Below are positions 1 to 8,226 of a stretch of 64,000 bases of DNA, in pieces. Numbering within the stretch: the stretch's first letter is position 1; each line of letters opens with the position of its first letter. The position numbers and the translations under genes are program-made. The notes beneath the pieces were generated by a model. That model was not told the DNA's origin. It did no database searches and saw nothing but the letters and a program-made list of their open reading frames with translations. Source of the stretch: Collinsella sp. BG-O-102 (GTDB taxonomy: Bacteria; Actinomycetota; Coriobacteriia; Coriobacteriales; Coriobacteriaceae); contig NZ_JAMOKO010000001.1 in the NCBI RefSeq assembly GCF_023656745.1, forward strand, positions 1 through 64,000, written 5' to 3'.

Positions 1-2
1 CC

Positions 3-119
3 TCTACGGGGCAGGGGCTGACGGCCGTCCGGGGCGGTCGGCCAGCGACCACCGGTACGGCTCAATCGTATAGCCGTGCAACGGAAAAGAGCCGCCCTTT
101 CGGACGACTCAAACTGTAA
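3..119 (+). CDS. possible C-terminal end of a gene truncated by the window edge
   Basis: Frame 3 is open from the window edge for 38 codons, rich in Arg, Gly, Thr and Ser, and ends with TAA at 117-119. A strong hairpin begins two bases later, which is where a terminator would sit for a gene ending here. The product cannot be recognised from this tail (it ends SRPFGRLKL). The short length means it may equally be non-coding; upstream sequence would decide. Confidence 0.35.
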   Translation, partial: STGQGLTAVRGGRPATTGTAQSYSRATEKSRPFGRLKL

Positions 120-120
120 T

Positions 121-164
121 GGGGATTAAAAAATCATTGTGTACCTAATGATTTTTTAATCCCC
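121..164. terminator. perfect 18-bp stem hairpin, likely terminator
   Basis: Positions 121-138 and 147-164 are exact inverted complements around an 8-base loop. The stem has a GGGG/CCCC base and an A/T-rich upper part that gives a T6 run. It lies directly after a stop codon and before coaX, so it probably ends the upstream transcript and could work in both directions. Confidence 0.6.
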
Positions 165-240
165 GTCCCAGAATAATCATCCCAAATTGACTGCCTTGCC
201 TACGGGATATACTGCTGGGCAGACGAAAGGAGCGCCGACG

Positions 241-1092
241 ATGCTTAATGGGTGCGCATATATATTGACGGTCGACGTGGGCAACACGTTCATTCGCTTT
301 GGCCTGTTTGCCGAGGATTCGGCCGCGGCGCAGGAATGCCCGCTTGCGACGTGCGAGATCACCACGCCGTCGAGCATTACGGCCGACGAAGCGCGTATGC
401 GTCTCGCTCAAGTCATGGCCGCGCTGGCGGCTGATGCGGGCATGCCCGGCGCGCTCGTTCCCGCAGCTGCAGTGCTGAGCTGCGTGGTGCCGGCGCTCGA
501 GCGTCCGTGGAAGGCGGCACTTTCCCGCACCTGCACGGGGCGCGTGCTCACGGTGGGGCCGGGCCTCAAGACCGGCATGCCCGTCCACTACGACGACCCG
601 GCCGAGATCGGCCCCGACCGCATCGCCGACGCCGTGGCGGCCCGGGCCGTTTACGGCTCTCCGTGCATCGTGATCGACCTGGGCACTACGACCAATATCG
701 AGGTCATCGATACGCACGGAACCTTTGTCGGCGGCGTCATCGCGCCGGGTCTGGCACTTGGCGCCCGCTCGCTTACGGCGGCTGCGGCGCGCCTGCCGCA
801 GGTCGAGCCCTCGGCACCCACGCATGTGATCGGTCGCAACACGCGCGAGGCCATGCGCTCGGGCGTGGTCTTGGGCGAGGTGGCCCGCATCGACGGCATG
901 CTCGATATGGTGCTTGCCGAGATGCGCTCGACCAAGGCGGCGGGCGAGGGCAGCGTGCCCATCATCATCACCGGCGATGATGCCGAGGCGCTCGCGGCGT
1001 TGGTCGGCCATAGCCTGACGGTAGACGACGCGCTGACGCTGCGAGGACTGGCCGAGCTCTACCGCATCAACCAAAAGCCCCGCCGCGTGTAA
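241..1092 (+). CDS. coaX: type III pantothenate kinase
   Basis: This 283-residue protein phosphorylates pantothenate in the first step of coenzyme A synthesis. The N-terminal DVGNT phosphate-binding motif is at about residues 12-16. A second ASKHA-type motif, DLGTTT, lies near residue 142, followed by GGVIAPGL and a late ITGDDAEAL segment, all typical of the CoaX family rather than CoaA. The ATG at 241 is preferred over an upstream in-frame start because AAGGAG lies at 227-232 with good spacing. It stands between a terminator and a separately initiated deaminase gene, so it may be monocistronic. Type III enzymes are known to need a monovalent cation and to resist CoA feedback; that is family knowledge and not visible here. 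Confidence 0.93.
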   Translation: MLNGCAYILTVDVGNTFIRFGLFAEDSAAAQECPLATCEITTPSSITADEARMRLAQVMAALAADAGMPGALVPAAAVLSCVVPALERPWKAALSRTCTGRVLTVGPGLKTGMPVHYDDPAEIGPDRIADAVAARAVYGSPCIVIDLGTTTNIEVIDTHGTFVGGVIAPGLALGARSLTAAAARLPQVEPSAPTHVIGRNTREAMRSGVVLGEVARIDGMLDMVLAEMRSTKAAGEGSVPIIITGDDAEALAALVGHSLTVDDALTLRGLAELYRINQKPRRV

Positions 1093-1176
1093 AAGTGAGG
1101 GCGCCGGTGGGACAAACGCCTCCACCTTTCACCTGCTACAATAGGTCAAACTATTGCGATTTCGGAGGTGTCTGCC

Positions 1177-1701
1177 ATGTCGGACGATCTTCATCAAACT
1201 TCGTCAGGCAAGCGCCTGGACGTCATTAGCTGGGACGAGTTCTTTATGAGCGTGGCCATCGCCGCGCAGCGCCGCAGCAAGGATCCCAACACGCAGGTGG
1301 GTGCGTGCATCGCCAGCACCAACCACCGCATCCTTTCGGTGGGCTACAACGGTACGCCCTCGGCGCTCAACGACGACTTTTTTCCGTGGGGTACGAGCGA
1401 CGACCCGCTGCAGGACAAGCACAACTACGTGGTCCATGCCGAGGCAAACGCCGTGCTCAACTACCGTGGCTCGCTCAAGGATCTCGAGGGTTCCACGGTC
1501 TACGTCACGCTGTTCCCGTGCCATGACTGCGCCAAGATTTTGGCGCAGGTAGGCGTGGGCGAGGTTGTCTACCTGGACAACAAGTACGCCGACACCGATG
1601 ACGGACGCATCAGCCGCCGCATCCTCGACTCCTGCGGCATCAGCTACCGCCAGGTTATCGTCGATGTTCATATCGGCACCGAGGGGCAGTCTCGGCAGTA
1701 G
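1177..1701 (+). CDS. deoxycytidylate (dCMP) deaminase family protein
   Basis: The 174-residue protein has the zinc-dependent cytidine/dCMP deaminase signature. VVHAEANAV supplies the zinc His and catalytic Glu, and PCHDCAK supplies the two zinc cysteines. The long insert between YNGTPSALND and the HAE motif resembles dCMP deaminases (ComEB type) that make dUMP for dTMP synthesis. A GTG lies three codons upstream, but GGAGG at 1164-1168 is spaced for the ATG at 1177. A TACAAT hexamer at 1137-1142 is a candidate -10 box, with no clear -35. Substrate assignment follows from the family and is not proven. Confidence 0.88.
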   Translation: MSDDLHQTSSGKRLDVISWDEFFMSVAIAAQRRSKDPNTQVGACIASTNHRILSVGYNGTPSALNDDFFPWGTSDDPLQDKHNYVVHAEANAVLNYRGSLKDLEGSTVYVTLFPCHDCAKILAQVGVGEVVYLDNKYADTDDGRISRRILDSCGISYRQVIVDVHIGTEGQSRQ

Positions 1702-1739
1702 CGCGTGGCAACGCCAGCTGGCAACAAAAAGCAGCTAAA

Positions 1740-1762
1740 AGAGCCCCGTCCCAAATTGACTG
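1740..1762 (+). repeat. dispersed CCCGTCCCAAATTGACT motif
   Basis: The stretch AGCCCCGTCCCAAATTGACT follows the deaminase gene. Close relatives occur at 160-193 (split), 22236-22252, 36519-36545 (opposite strand) and 56428-56448, always outside genes. It looks like a small dispersed intergenic repeat of unknown role. Confidence 0.5.
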
Positions 1763-1873
1763 CTCGTGAAAGTCGTGTCCGCACGCATGGATGGCTCGTG
1801 AGCGGGTACATGGCTGTAGTAACATAGCCCCTGTCCGCGGGCGTGCCCGCGTTATTGTGAGAAAGGAGCCCCT

Positions 1874-2152
1874 GTGGCTGTTAACGAAGAGCTGCTTAAG
1901 AAGGTTCTTGAAGAGATTCGCCCCAACCTGCAGGCCGATGGCGGCGATATGGAGTATGTGGGCGTCGACGACGAGGGCGTTGTCAAGCTGGAGCTGCAGG
2001 GCGCCTGCGCCGGCTGCCCCATGAGCTCGCTGACCCTGTCTATGGGCATCGAGCGCATCCTGAAGGAGCACGTGCCCGGCGTCACCCGTGTCGAGCAGGT
2101 CAATGCTTCCGGCGAGACCGACGACCTGTACGACGAGTACGCGCCGTTCTAA
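1874..2152 (+). CDS. NifU-like C-terminal domain iron-sulfur protein
   Basis: This 92-residue protein is a stand-alone NifU C-terminal (Nfu) domain. It opens with LLKKVLEEIRPNLQADGGD and carries the CxxC pair in GACAGCPMS that binds a transferable Fe-S cluster. The family acts as a scaffold or carrier for iron-sulfur cluster delivery in the cytoplasm. The GTG start at 1874 has AAGGAG at 1862-1867. The acidic tail DDLYDEYAPF is short and not part of the core fold. No other isc or suf gene is adjacent, so its partners lie elsewhere. Confidence 0.9.
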   Translation: MAVNEELLKKVLEEIRPNLQADGGDMEYVGVDDEGVVKLELQGACAGCPMSSLTLSMGIERILKEHVPGVTRVEQVNASGETDDLYDEYAPF

Positions 2153-2261
2153 GCTGCGAAAGCTGCGGACGACATGCTCCGCATAGACGTTACGCCCAGA
2201 TATGCGGCTGCGAGCGCAAGGCCCGCGGCCGCATTTGTATGTAGGGAGCAGGGGGATCGAT

Positions 2262-3083
2262 ATGCTCAACGACCTCTACCATATGCTTGACCCCGTCGCG
2301 ATCTCGGCGGGGCCCATCACGATTTACTGGTATGGTCTGGCCTATGTGGTCGGAGCTCTGCTCACGGCGGTCGTCATGTACCGCACGCAGCGTCGCTGGG
2401 GCTTTAACATCACGATTGACGACCTGACGAGTGTCGTGGTCGGCGTGGTCTTTGGCCTCATTATTGGTGCGCGCCTGTTCTACGTCATCTTTTACGGTGA
2501 TGGCTACTACTGGGCGCATCCGCTCGAGATCTTTGCCACCAACGAGGGCGGCATGAGCTTCCACGGTGGCCTGGTCGGCGGCATTATCGGCGGCATCATC
2601 GTGTGCCGCATGTATAAGCTCGACGCCTGGACCATTGCCGACCTTGCCGTCATCGGCGCGCCGCTGGCCTTGTGCCTGGGCCGTTGTGCCAACTTTGTCA
2701 ACGGTGAGCTGTGGGGCAAGCCGACCGATCTGCCATGGGGCGTGGTCTTTGGCGGGACTGCGGGCGAGATGCCGCGTCATCCCTCCCAGCTCTACGAGGC
2801 ATTTCTTGAGGGCATCGTGCTCTTTTGCATTCTGCAGGTGCTCAGCCGCAAAAAGCCGCTGCTGCCCCAGGGCACGTTTATGGGCGTGTTTGTGATGGGT
2901 TACGGCATCGTCCGCTTCCTCGTCGAGTTCGTGCGCGTGCCCGATGCCCAGCTGGGCTATCTGCTGGGTGGCGTTATCACCATGGGCCAGCTGCTGAGTT
3001 TGCCGCTCGTGATCGCCGGCCTGGCGCTCATCATCTTCGCCCGTCGCCGCAACCAGCCCCAGCGCGTCTACCTCGACGCCTAA
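2262..3083 (+). CDS. lgt: prolipoprotein diacylglyceryl transferase
   Basis: Lgt transfers diacylglycerol from phosphatidylglycerol to the lipobox cysteine of prelipoproteins in the membrane. The 273-residue protein has about seven hydrophobic segments. It shows the Lgt landmarks HGGLVGGIIGG, the Lgt signature GRCANFVNGELWG, and RHPSQLYEAFLEG. ATG 2262 is chosen because an upstream in-frame start lacks a ribosome site, while GGAG and GGGGG runs lie at 2245-2255. It ends in a basic tail (ARRRNQPQR) expected at a cytoplasmic C-terminus. Two palindromic repeats follow the stop codon. Confidence 0.94.
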   Translation: MLNDLYHMLDPVAISAGPITIYWYGLAYVVGALLTAVVMYRTQRRWGFNITIDDLTSVVVGVVFGLIIGARLFYVIFYGDGYYWAHPLEIFATNEGGMSFHGGLVGGIIGGIIVCRMYKLDAWTIADLAVIGAPLALCLGRCANFVNGELWGKPTDLPWGVVFGGTAGEMPRHPSQLYEAFLEGIVLFCILQVLSRKKPLLPQGTFMGVFVMGYGIVRFLVEFVRVPDAQLGYLLGGVITMGQLLSLPLVIAGLALIIFARRRNQPQRVYLDA

Positions 3084-3087
3084 CCAA

Positions 3088-3124
3088 AACCACCACAAAG
3101 GGGACAGGCACCTTTGTGGTGGTT
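3088..3124 (+). repeat. GGGACAGG-loop hairpin repeat, copy 1
   Basis: Thirteen-base arms AACCACCACAAAG and CTTTGTGGTGGTT enclose the loop GGGACAGGCAC. The loop core recurs in five other hairpins of this window although the arms differ. Confidence 0.75.
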
Positions 3125-3165
3125 CGCTGGGCAACGATGACAGAACCGTAACGTTTCCCCAGATA

Positions 3166-3204
3166 AAACCTGCCAAAATAAACCTGTCCCTTTTTGGCAG
3201 GTTT
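3166..3204 (-). repeat. GGGACAGG-loop hairpin repeat, copy 2 (reverse orientation)
   Basis: Arms AAACCTGCCAAAA and TTTTGGCAGGTTT enclose TAAACCTGTCCCT, the reverse complement of the AGGGACAGGTTTA loop. Flanking bases on the left match the tail seen after copies 4 and 5, so the repeat unit is longer than the hairpin. Confidence 0.75.
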
Positions 3205-3223
3205 CTAGAAAGGCTTTCGGACT

Positions 3224-5407
3224 GTGAAGGATTCCGATCTCTCCACAACGGCTGCGCGCGACGCTGCCCGCATCGTCTGGTTTAAGCGCTACCCCGCCAA
3301 GCAGACGCTCATCGCATTTCTGCTCGCGTTGTTGGCGACCACGGCGTTTTCCATCGATCCCGCCCCGGTGTCGAGCAACGCGGTGCTGTCGATCGATCCC
3401 AAGGCGACGGGCATGCTCTACGTGTGCTACGAGGTGCTTCTCTCGTTTGCCGGCCACACCGACGCGGTCATGCTGCTTGCGCTTGCCTGCCTGCTCACGC
3501 TGCCGTTTCGCTACGTATTCTTTGGTCGTGGCGACGCCTGGCGCCCGTCGGTCGTTCTGCCGTCGCTCTTCTTTGCGATCTGCATGGTGTTTGGCCGCAG
3601 CTACGACCTCACCGATTCGGCCGAGATCGTGCTCGGCGACAAGGCGCGTGTTATCTGCGCCTGGATTGGCGGCGCGGGCTGGATGCTCCTAGCGATCGTG
3701 GCCTTCTATCTGGCTTTTGAGTGTCTAGATTGGCTGAGCTCTCGGCGCATCCCGTTTTCCGAGGCGCACTTTGGCCGTATATGGCGTGTGGCTCACGCCG
3801 TGCTCTCGGTCCATCCCTTTGCCGGGCCCTTCCTGGTGCTTATGATCGCCTGGGCGCCCACGCTCATCGCTTCGCTGCCTGGCCTTTTTATGGGAGATAC
3901 GGGCGCGCAGATTCGCCAGTGGTTCAACTATCCCAACGGCACGAGCGACTACCTGCGCCTACTCAACCCCAGCGTGCTGCTCAACGGGCATCATCCCGTA
4001 GTGCACACGGCCATTATCGGCTCGTGCGTTCAGCTGGGGCTTTCGCTGTTCAACAGCGCTAACGCGGGCCTCATCATCTATACCTGCACTCAATTTGTCA
4101 TCACGGCTGCCTGCATGGCCTATTCCATTTCGTCGCTGCGCAAACTGGGCGTGAGCCTGCCGGTCCGCGGCGTGATCTTGCTGTTCTTTGCGTTTATGCC
4201 CATGTTCTCCAACTACGCGGCCCTGCTCACCAAAGACGTGCTCTTTGCCGACGCGTTTTTGGTGCTGCTGGTACAGACCGTCAAGCTCGTGGCATGTGGC
4301 TTGCCCCGTCGTGATGCCAATGTCGACCGAGCGGGCGAGAAAGCCCCCGTGCTCTTTGCGCGCCACGACTGGCTACTGCTCGCTCTGGGCGCCATGGGTT
4401 CCACGTTTTTGCGCAATGGCGGTCTGGTCTTTCCGTTGGCGGCCTGCGTGATTGCGGCGGCGTTTTGCGCATGGGATGTACATGTCGCTCGTCGTGCGGC
4501 TAAGCAGACGGGCACCGCGGTCTCATGCGTCACGCCGCGATTCCGCTGGGTTGGCGTCCTCGCGGTGCTCGCGCTCTGCCTTGCCTCTAATATGTACTTC
4601 ACCAAGGTCTTTATGCCGGCGCACGACATCACGCCCGGCTCCAAGCGCGAAATTCTCTCGATTCCGTTCCAGCAGACGGCTCGTTTCGTTCAAAAGCACG
4701 ATGGCCTCAACTCGGGTGTCAACCCCACGGTAAAGGAGGACGGCACCATCGTGGAGGCGCCCTGCGACGGTTTGGTGACCGACGAGGAGCGCGTCGTGAT
4801 CGATCGCGTGCTCAAGTACGAGAACCTGGGCCGCCGCTACAACCCTGACAAGTCCGATGCCGTCAAGAACCGCTTTAACGAGTACGCCTCGCAGGAGGAC
4901 ATCAAGGCCTATTTTGAGGTCTGGGCGCAGATGTTCAAAAAGGATCCCGAGTGCTATATCTCGGCGCTCATCAATAACTATTACGGCTACTTTTATCCGA
5001 GTGCCCGCGATGCCTGGGTCTACAGCACGGCGCGTAGTGCCGAGATCATGGCGCGTCCCGACAACCTCAAGTACTTCGACTTCCATCCGGTTGACAGCAA
5101 GGTTGTGCGCTGGTGTGACCACCTGATCAATCTGTACCGTGTGGCGGTGCAGCGCATCCCGTTTATTTCGCTCACCATGAGTTCGGCCACCTATGTGTGG
5201 ATCATGATTGCCGTGGTGGTCTACCTGCTGCGTCGTCATTCATGGCGTGCGCTGGCGATCTGGGTGCCGCTGTTGGGCGTGCTCGCCGTGTGCCTGATTG
5301 GTCCGTGCAACGGCTCGACCTACATGCGCTACCTGTATCCGGTCATCGCCTGCATGCCCTTCGCCATCGGCGCCACCGTCACCCGCAGCGACTTCCTCTG
5401 GTCCTAA
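3224..5407 (+). CDS. large multi-pass membrane protein, DUF6020-like
   Basis: The 727-residue protein has roughly a dozen hydrophobic segments: one near residues 25-45, several between 75 and 400, one at about 450, and two or three at the C-terminus. A large hydrophilic domain occupies about residues 470-620. Segments such as HHPVVHTAIIGSCVQLGLSL recall DUF6020 and integral-membrane glycosyltransferase-like proteins of Actinobacteria; this resemblance is from memory. It may act in cell-envelope polysaccharide or lipid glycosylation, but no catalytic motif can be named with confidence. GTG 3224 has AGAAAGG just upstream. It appears to be a single-gene unit between intergenic repeats. Confidence 0.75.
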   Translation: MKDSDLSTTAARDAARIVWFKRYPAKQTLIAFLLALLATTAFSIDPAPVSSNAVLSIDPKATGMLYVCYEVLLSFAGHTDAVMLLALACLLTLPFRYVFFGRGDAWRPSVVLPSLFFAICMVFGRSYDLTDSAEIVLGDKARVICAWIGGAGWMLLAIVAFYLAFECLDWLSSRRIPFSEAHFGRIWRVAHAVLSVHPFAGPFLVLMIAWAPTLIASLPGLFMGDTGAQIRQWFNYPNGTSDYLRLLNPSVLLNGHHPVVHTAIIGSCVQLGLSLFNSANAGLIIYTCTQFVITAACMAYSISSLRKLGVSLPVRGVILLFFAFMPMFSNYAALLTKDVLFADAFLVLLVQTVKLVACGLPRRDANVDRAGEKAPVLFARHDWLLLALGAMGSTFLRNGGLVFPLAACVIAAAFCAWDVHVARRAAKQTGTAVSCVTPRFRWVGVLAVLALCLASNMYFTKVFMPAHDITPGSKREILSIPFQQTARFVQKHDGLNSGVNPTVKEDGTIVEAPCDGLVTDEERVVIDRVLKYENLGRRYNPDKSDAVKNRFNEYASQEDIKAYFEVWAQMFKKDPECYISALINNYYGYFYPSARDAWVYSTARSAEIMARPDNLKYFDFHPVDSKVVRWCDHLINLYRVAVQRIPFISLTMSSATYVWIMIAVVVYLLRRHSWRALAIWVPLLGVLAVCLIGPCNGSTYMRYLYPVIACMPFAIGATVTRSDFLWS

Positions 5408-5408
5408 C

Positions 5409-5441
5409 TTGGTGCATTGGGGTCAGGTTTCTTTGCACCAA
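5409..5441 (+). repeat. GGGGTCAGG-loop hairpin repeat, copy 3
   Basis: Arms TTGGTGCA and TGCACCAA enclose a loop containing GGGGTCAGGTTT, a one-base variant of the family core. The arms match copy 6 at 42969 more than the other copies. Confidence 0.65.
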
Positions 5442-5571
5442 AGGGGACATCATCACGACGCCTTCATTTTGGGGTTTATCTCGCAGGCTAGTAGGTATAT
5501 CATAACGACGTTTGTTTATATTGCCCGAGCATCTGCGCTGGGCTTTAGGTCGAAACCGATAGGAGACACGT

Positions 5572-6378
5572 ATGTCCGGACACTCTAAGTGGGCCACAAC
5601 CAAGCATCGTAAGGGCGCGCAGGACGCCAAGCGTTCCGCCCTCTTCTCCAAGCTCAGCCGCAACATCACTGTTGCTGCCCGTCTCGGCGGTGACCCGCTG
5701 CCCGAGAACAACGCCAGCCTCGCCGCTGCCGTTGCCAAGGCCAAGGCTCAGTCCATGCCTAAGGACAAGATCAAGTCCGCTATCGACAAGGCTTTTGGTT
5801 CGGGTGCTGACGCCGCCGTCTACGAGAACATCGTGTACGAGGGCTACGGTCCCGCCGGTGTCGCCGTCTACGTCGACTGCCTGACCGACAACCGCAACCG
5901 TACCGCCGCTGATGTCCGTTCCGCCTTCTCCCACGCTGGTGGCAACCTGGGCACCTCCGGCTCCGTCGCCTTCCAGTTTGAGCGCAAGGGCCAGATCGTC
6001 GTCGCCAAGGAGATCCTGGATGAGAACGCCAAGAAGGAGACCATGATCGCCAACGGTGCTGCCGGTGACGAGGATGAGTTCATGATGGCTATCGCCGAGG
6101 CCGGTGGCGAGGACTACGAGGATGCCGGCGAGGAGTGGATCGTCTGGACTGCTGCGAACGACGTCATGGCTGTCTCCAAGGCGCTCGAGGAGCAGGGCGT
6201 CCAGGTCAAGGGTTCCGAGACCACCATGGTCCCGACCACCCCGACCGAGGTCTCTGGTACCGACGCCAAGAAGGTCCAGCGCCTCATCGACCGTCTTGAG
6301 GAGCTCGACGACGTCCAGGACGTCTACAGCACCATGGACATGACCGACGAGGTCATCGCTGCCCTTGAGGAGGAGTAG
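5572..6378 (+). CDS. yebC: YebC/PmpR-family protein
   Basis: The protein opens MSGHSKWATTKHRKGAQDAK, the hallmark of the YebC/TACO1 family, and is 268 residues, slightly longer than the usual 240-250. Members were described as DNA-binding regulators; more recent work on YebC and TACO1 links them to translation of proline-rich stretches. The extra length comes from short insertions, including an acidic EDYEDAGEE segment. AGGAG lies 7-11 bases upstream of the ATG. A strong hairpin follows at 6448, so it is probably transcribed alone. The role cannot be refined from sequence. Confidence 0.9.
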   Translation: MSGHSKWATTKHRKGAQDAKRSALFSKLSRNITVAARLGGDPLPENNASLAAAVAKAKAQSMPKDKIKSAIDKAFGSGADAAVYENIVYEGYGPAGVAVYVDCLTDNRNRTAADVRSAFSHAGGNLGTSGSVAFQFERKGQIVVAKEILDENAKKETMIANGAAGDEDEFMMAIAEAGGEDYEDAGEEWIVWTAANDVMAVSKALEEQGVQVKGSETTMVPTTPTEVSGTDAKKVQRLIDRLEELDDVQDVYSTMDMTDEVIAALEEE

Positions 6379-6447
6379 CGCCAGCACGGATTGAGCCGTG
6401 CATATCTGGGCATAATGAAGCGAGCATGCAAGCCTCGTGGAATAGAT

Positions 6448-6490
6448 GAGCCGGATCCGCGTGCGTAGAGCACCGGACCCGGCTCTTTTA
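6448..6490 (+). terminator. intrinsic terminator after yebC
   Basis: GAGCCGGATCCG at 6448-6459 pairs with CGGACCCGGCTC ending at 6485 with one internal mismatch, followed by TTTTAT. A TATAAT at 6489-6494 overlaps the end and could be the -10 of the next operon, though no good -35 is visible. Confidence 0.75.
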
Positions 6491-6544
6491 TAATGATGCG
6501 AACCGTTCTGCATTTCGAGAGCCGAGATTTGAAGGGAGCGCCGC

Positions 6545-7090
6545 GTGCGCGTACTCAAACGAGCCCTAGCGATCGTGTATCTTGCCGCCACCATCGTGGC
6601 ACTGGGTACGCTTGTCTGCCAGTTTTGGGGGCCGTATACGTATCGCTTTATGCTGCTGATGCGCGACCCCATGCCGCGCATCGTCGTGACGGCGTGCGCC
6701 GGCGTCGTGGCGATCGGCGTACTGCTGAGCTTTTTCCGCCTGATGTTCGCCCGTCGCGAACCGTCCTGCGTGCATCCGGCGGGGGAGCGCAATATCGAGG
6801 TTACCCTTGCGGCGCTTTCTTCGTGTGCCAGGGTTGCTGCCGAGCGCGACGACCGCGTGATGGTCGAGCATGTCGAGGCTCGCGTCCAAGGTCCCGACGA
6901 TTCGCACGTCCGTTTTAAGGTCGAGGCTATCGCGCTTGATGATAAGGACGTGGCATCTCTGGCTACCGCGATGCAGCAGCGCATCGAAGAAGCCTGCGAT
7001 ACCATGCTCGGCGCGCCGGGTACGACCGCGCGCGTCCGTTTTTTGCCGTCCAAGACTACCGTCCAGACCGTGGAGGTTTCCGGTGAGTGA
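6545..7090 (+). CDS. amaP: alkaline shock response membrane anchor protein AmaP
   Basis: This 181-residue protein has two N-terminal membrane helices at about residues 7-27 and 45-65, then a cytoplasmic domain rich in Val and Arg (about 80-175). That layout and its position before DUF2273 and Asp23 proteins match AmaP, which anchors Asp23 to the membrane in Firmicutes. GTG 6545 follows AAGGGAG at 6531-6537. It overlaps the next gene by 8 bases, suggesting translational coupling. The name rests mainly on topology and gene order. Confidence 0.8.
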   Translation: MRVLKRALAIVYLAATIVALGTLVCQFWGPYTYRFMLLMRDPMPRIVVTACAGVVAIGVLLSFFRLMFARREPSCVHPAGERNIEVTLAALSSCARVAAERDDRVMVEHVEARVQGPDDSHVRFKVEAIALDDKDVASLATAMQQRIEEACDTMLGAPGTTARVRFLPSKTTVQTVEVSGE

Positions 7091-7460
7091 TACCAATCAA
7101 GATAAGACCGCTCGTACGCCGCGCCTGACGATTGACCAGAGCGCCACGTCGGCGAGCGAACCTGTTGATTCCAAAGCAGAGGCAACCGAGTTACAAGACG
7201 CGGTAGCCGCGGATTTTGACGAGGCTATGGGTCTCATCAAGGGTACGGGCGCTGCCATCTGGAGCTATGCTGTGCGTCATCCCAACACCACGCTCGGCGC
7301 CGTCGCCGGCTTTATCCTCGCCGTGTTGGTGCTCACGTTGGGCCTGTGGGACACGCTCGTCATTGCATTCTTCGTGCTGATCGGCGCTGTGATCGGCCAA
7401 ATTCGCGACGGCGAGAACGGGATCGTCAACTTCTTCGGCCGTCTGTTTAGCGGCCGCTAA
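7083..7460 (+). CDS. DUF2273-like small membrane protein
   Basis: The 125-residue product has a hydrophilic Thr/Ser/Glu-rich N-terminus (1-55) and two membrane helices at about 70-88 and 92-108. It ends in IRDGENGIVNFFGRLFSGR, the charged tail typical of DUF2273 proteins. GTG 7083 overlaps the amaP stop and is preceded by TGGAGG inside amaP, so the two are coupled. Larger open frames starting further upstream lack a ribosome site and are rejected. DUF2273 proteins accompany AmaP and Asp23 in envelope-stress operons; their individual function is unknown. Confidence 0.82.
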   Translation: MSDTNQDKTARTPRLTIDQSATSASEPVDSKAEATELQDAVAADFDEAMGLIKGTGAAIWSYAVRHPNTTLGAVAGFILAVLVLTLGLWDTLVIAFFVLIGAVIGQIRDGENGIVNFFGRLFSGR

Positions 7461-7504
7461 TATGTATTCGACTGTCGCATCCGCGGCAGGCATAAGGAGG
7501 AACC

Positions 7505-8020
7505 ATGGCTTTTAACACGAAGGTCGATGTGACCGATACCGAGCTCGAGGAGAACGAAGCGGTCGTCGCCGAAGCCGAGGACGTGACGCTCGAGGACGAG
7601 GCTCTTGTCGAGGCCGAGTCCGATGAGGATGAGGACGACGAGGAAGCGGATGAGTCCGAGGACTCGCTGACCTATTCCAACGGCGTGATCGAGAAGATCG
7701 TTGCCATGGCCACCCGCGAGGTTCCGCACGTTCTGGGCATGAAGGGTAACCTCATGCACTTTGTGCAGGAGCAGTTTGGTGCCGAGAATCTGACCAAGGG
7801 CGTGACGGTCGAGGTCACCGACGATAATCGCGTGGTCGTCAACATTTCCGTCATCATCGAGTACGGCGCCTATGCGCCCGCGATCTTCGACGATGTTAAG
7901 GCACGTGTCACCGAGCGCCTTGCCGCGATGACCGGCCTTGAGGTGGCGGGCGTCAACCTGCGCATCGAGGATGTCATCACCCCCGAGGAGTACGAGCACC
8001 GCACCAGCCAGCACGAATAA
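7505..8020 (+). CDS. Asp23/Gls24 family envelope stress protein
   Basis: Residues 57-165 match the Asp23/Gls24 fold, with SNGVIEKIVAMATREVP and VVNISVIIEYGAYAP as recognisable pieces. The first 57 residues form a very acidic, low-complexity extension (runs such as ESDEDEDDEEADESED), longer than in classical Asp23. The family sits under the membrane bound to AmaP and is linked to cell-wall stress. AAGGAGG precedes the ATG at ideal spacing. It closes the AmaP-DUF2273-Asp23 operon; a repeat hairpin and a terminator follow. Confidence 0.9.
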   Translation: MAFNTKVDVTDTELEENEAVVAEAEDVTLEDEALVEAESDEDEDDEEADESEDSLTYSNGVIEKIVAMATREVPHVLGMKGNLMHFVQEQFGAENLTKGVTVEVTDDNRVVVNISVIIEYGAYAPAIFDDVKARVTERLAAMTGLEVAGVNLRIEDVITPEEYEHRTSQHE

Positions 8021-8053
8021 CCTTCCAAAAAGGGACAGGTTTGTTTTGGCAGG
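8021..8053 (+). repeat. GGGACAGG-loop hairpin repeat, copy 4
   Basis: Arms CCTTCCAAAA and TTTTGGCAGG (one mismatch) enclose AGGGACAGGTTTG. The following TTTATCTGCGAAAAC tail also follows copy 5, and in reverse flanks copy 2. Confidence 0.72.
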
Positions 8054-8072
8054 TTTTATCTGCGAAAACATT

Positions 8073-8115
8073 AAACGGCCGACCGCGCAAGCAAAAGCGT
8101 GGCCGGCCGTTTTTG
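8073..8115 (+). terminator. intrinsic terminator
   Basis: AAACGGCCG at 8073-8081 pairs with CGGCCGTTT ending near 8112, followed by TTG. It ends the Asp23 operon. Confidence 0.65.
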
Positions 8116-8226
8116 TACGCTCCCGATATAGTCATACCGCTCGTCTAACTAAGGGTTGCAATCCCCACGTTCCGCGTTACTCTAATGGGCGCATTGTTTC
8201 CAAATTGTTAACGAGGGGTTACCGTA

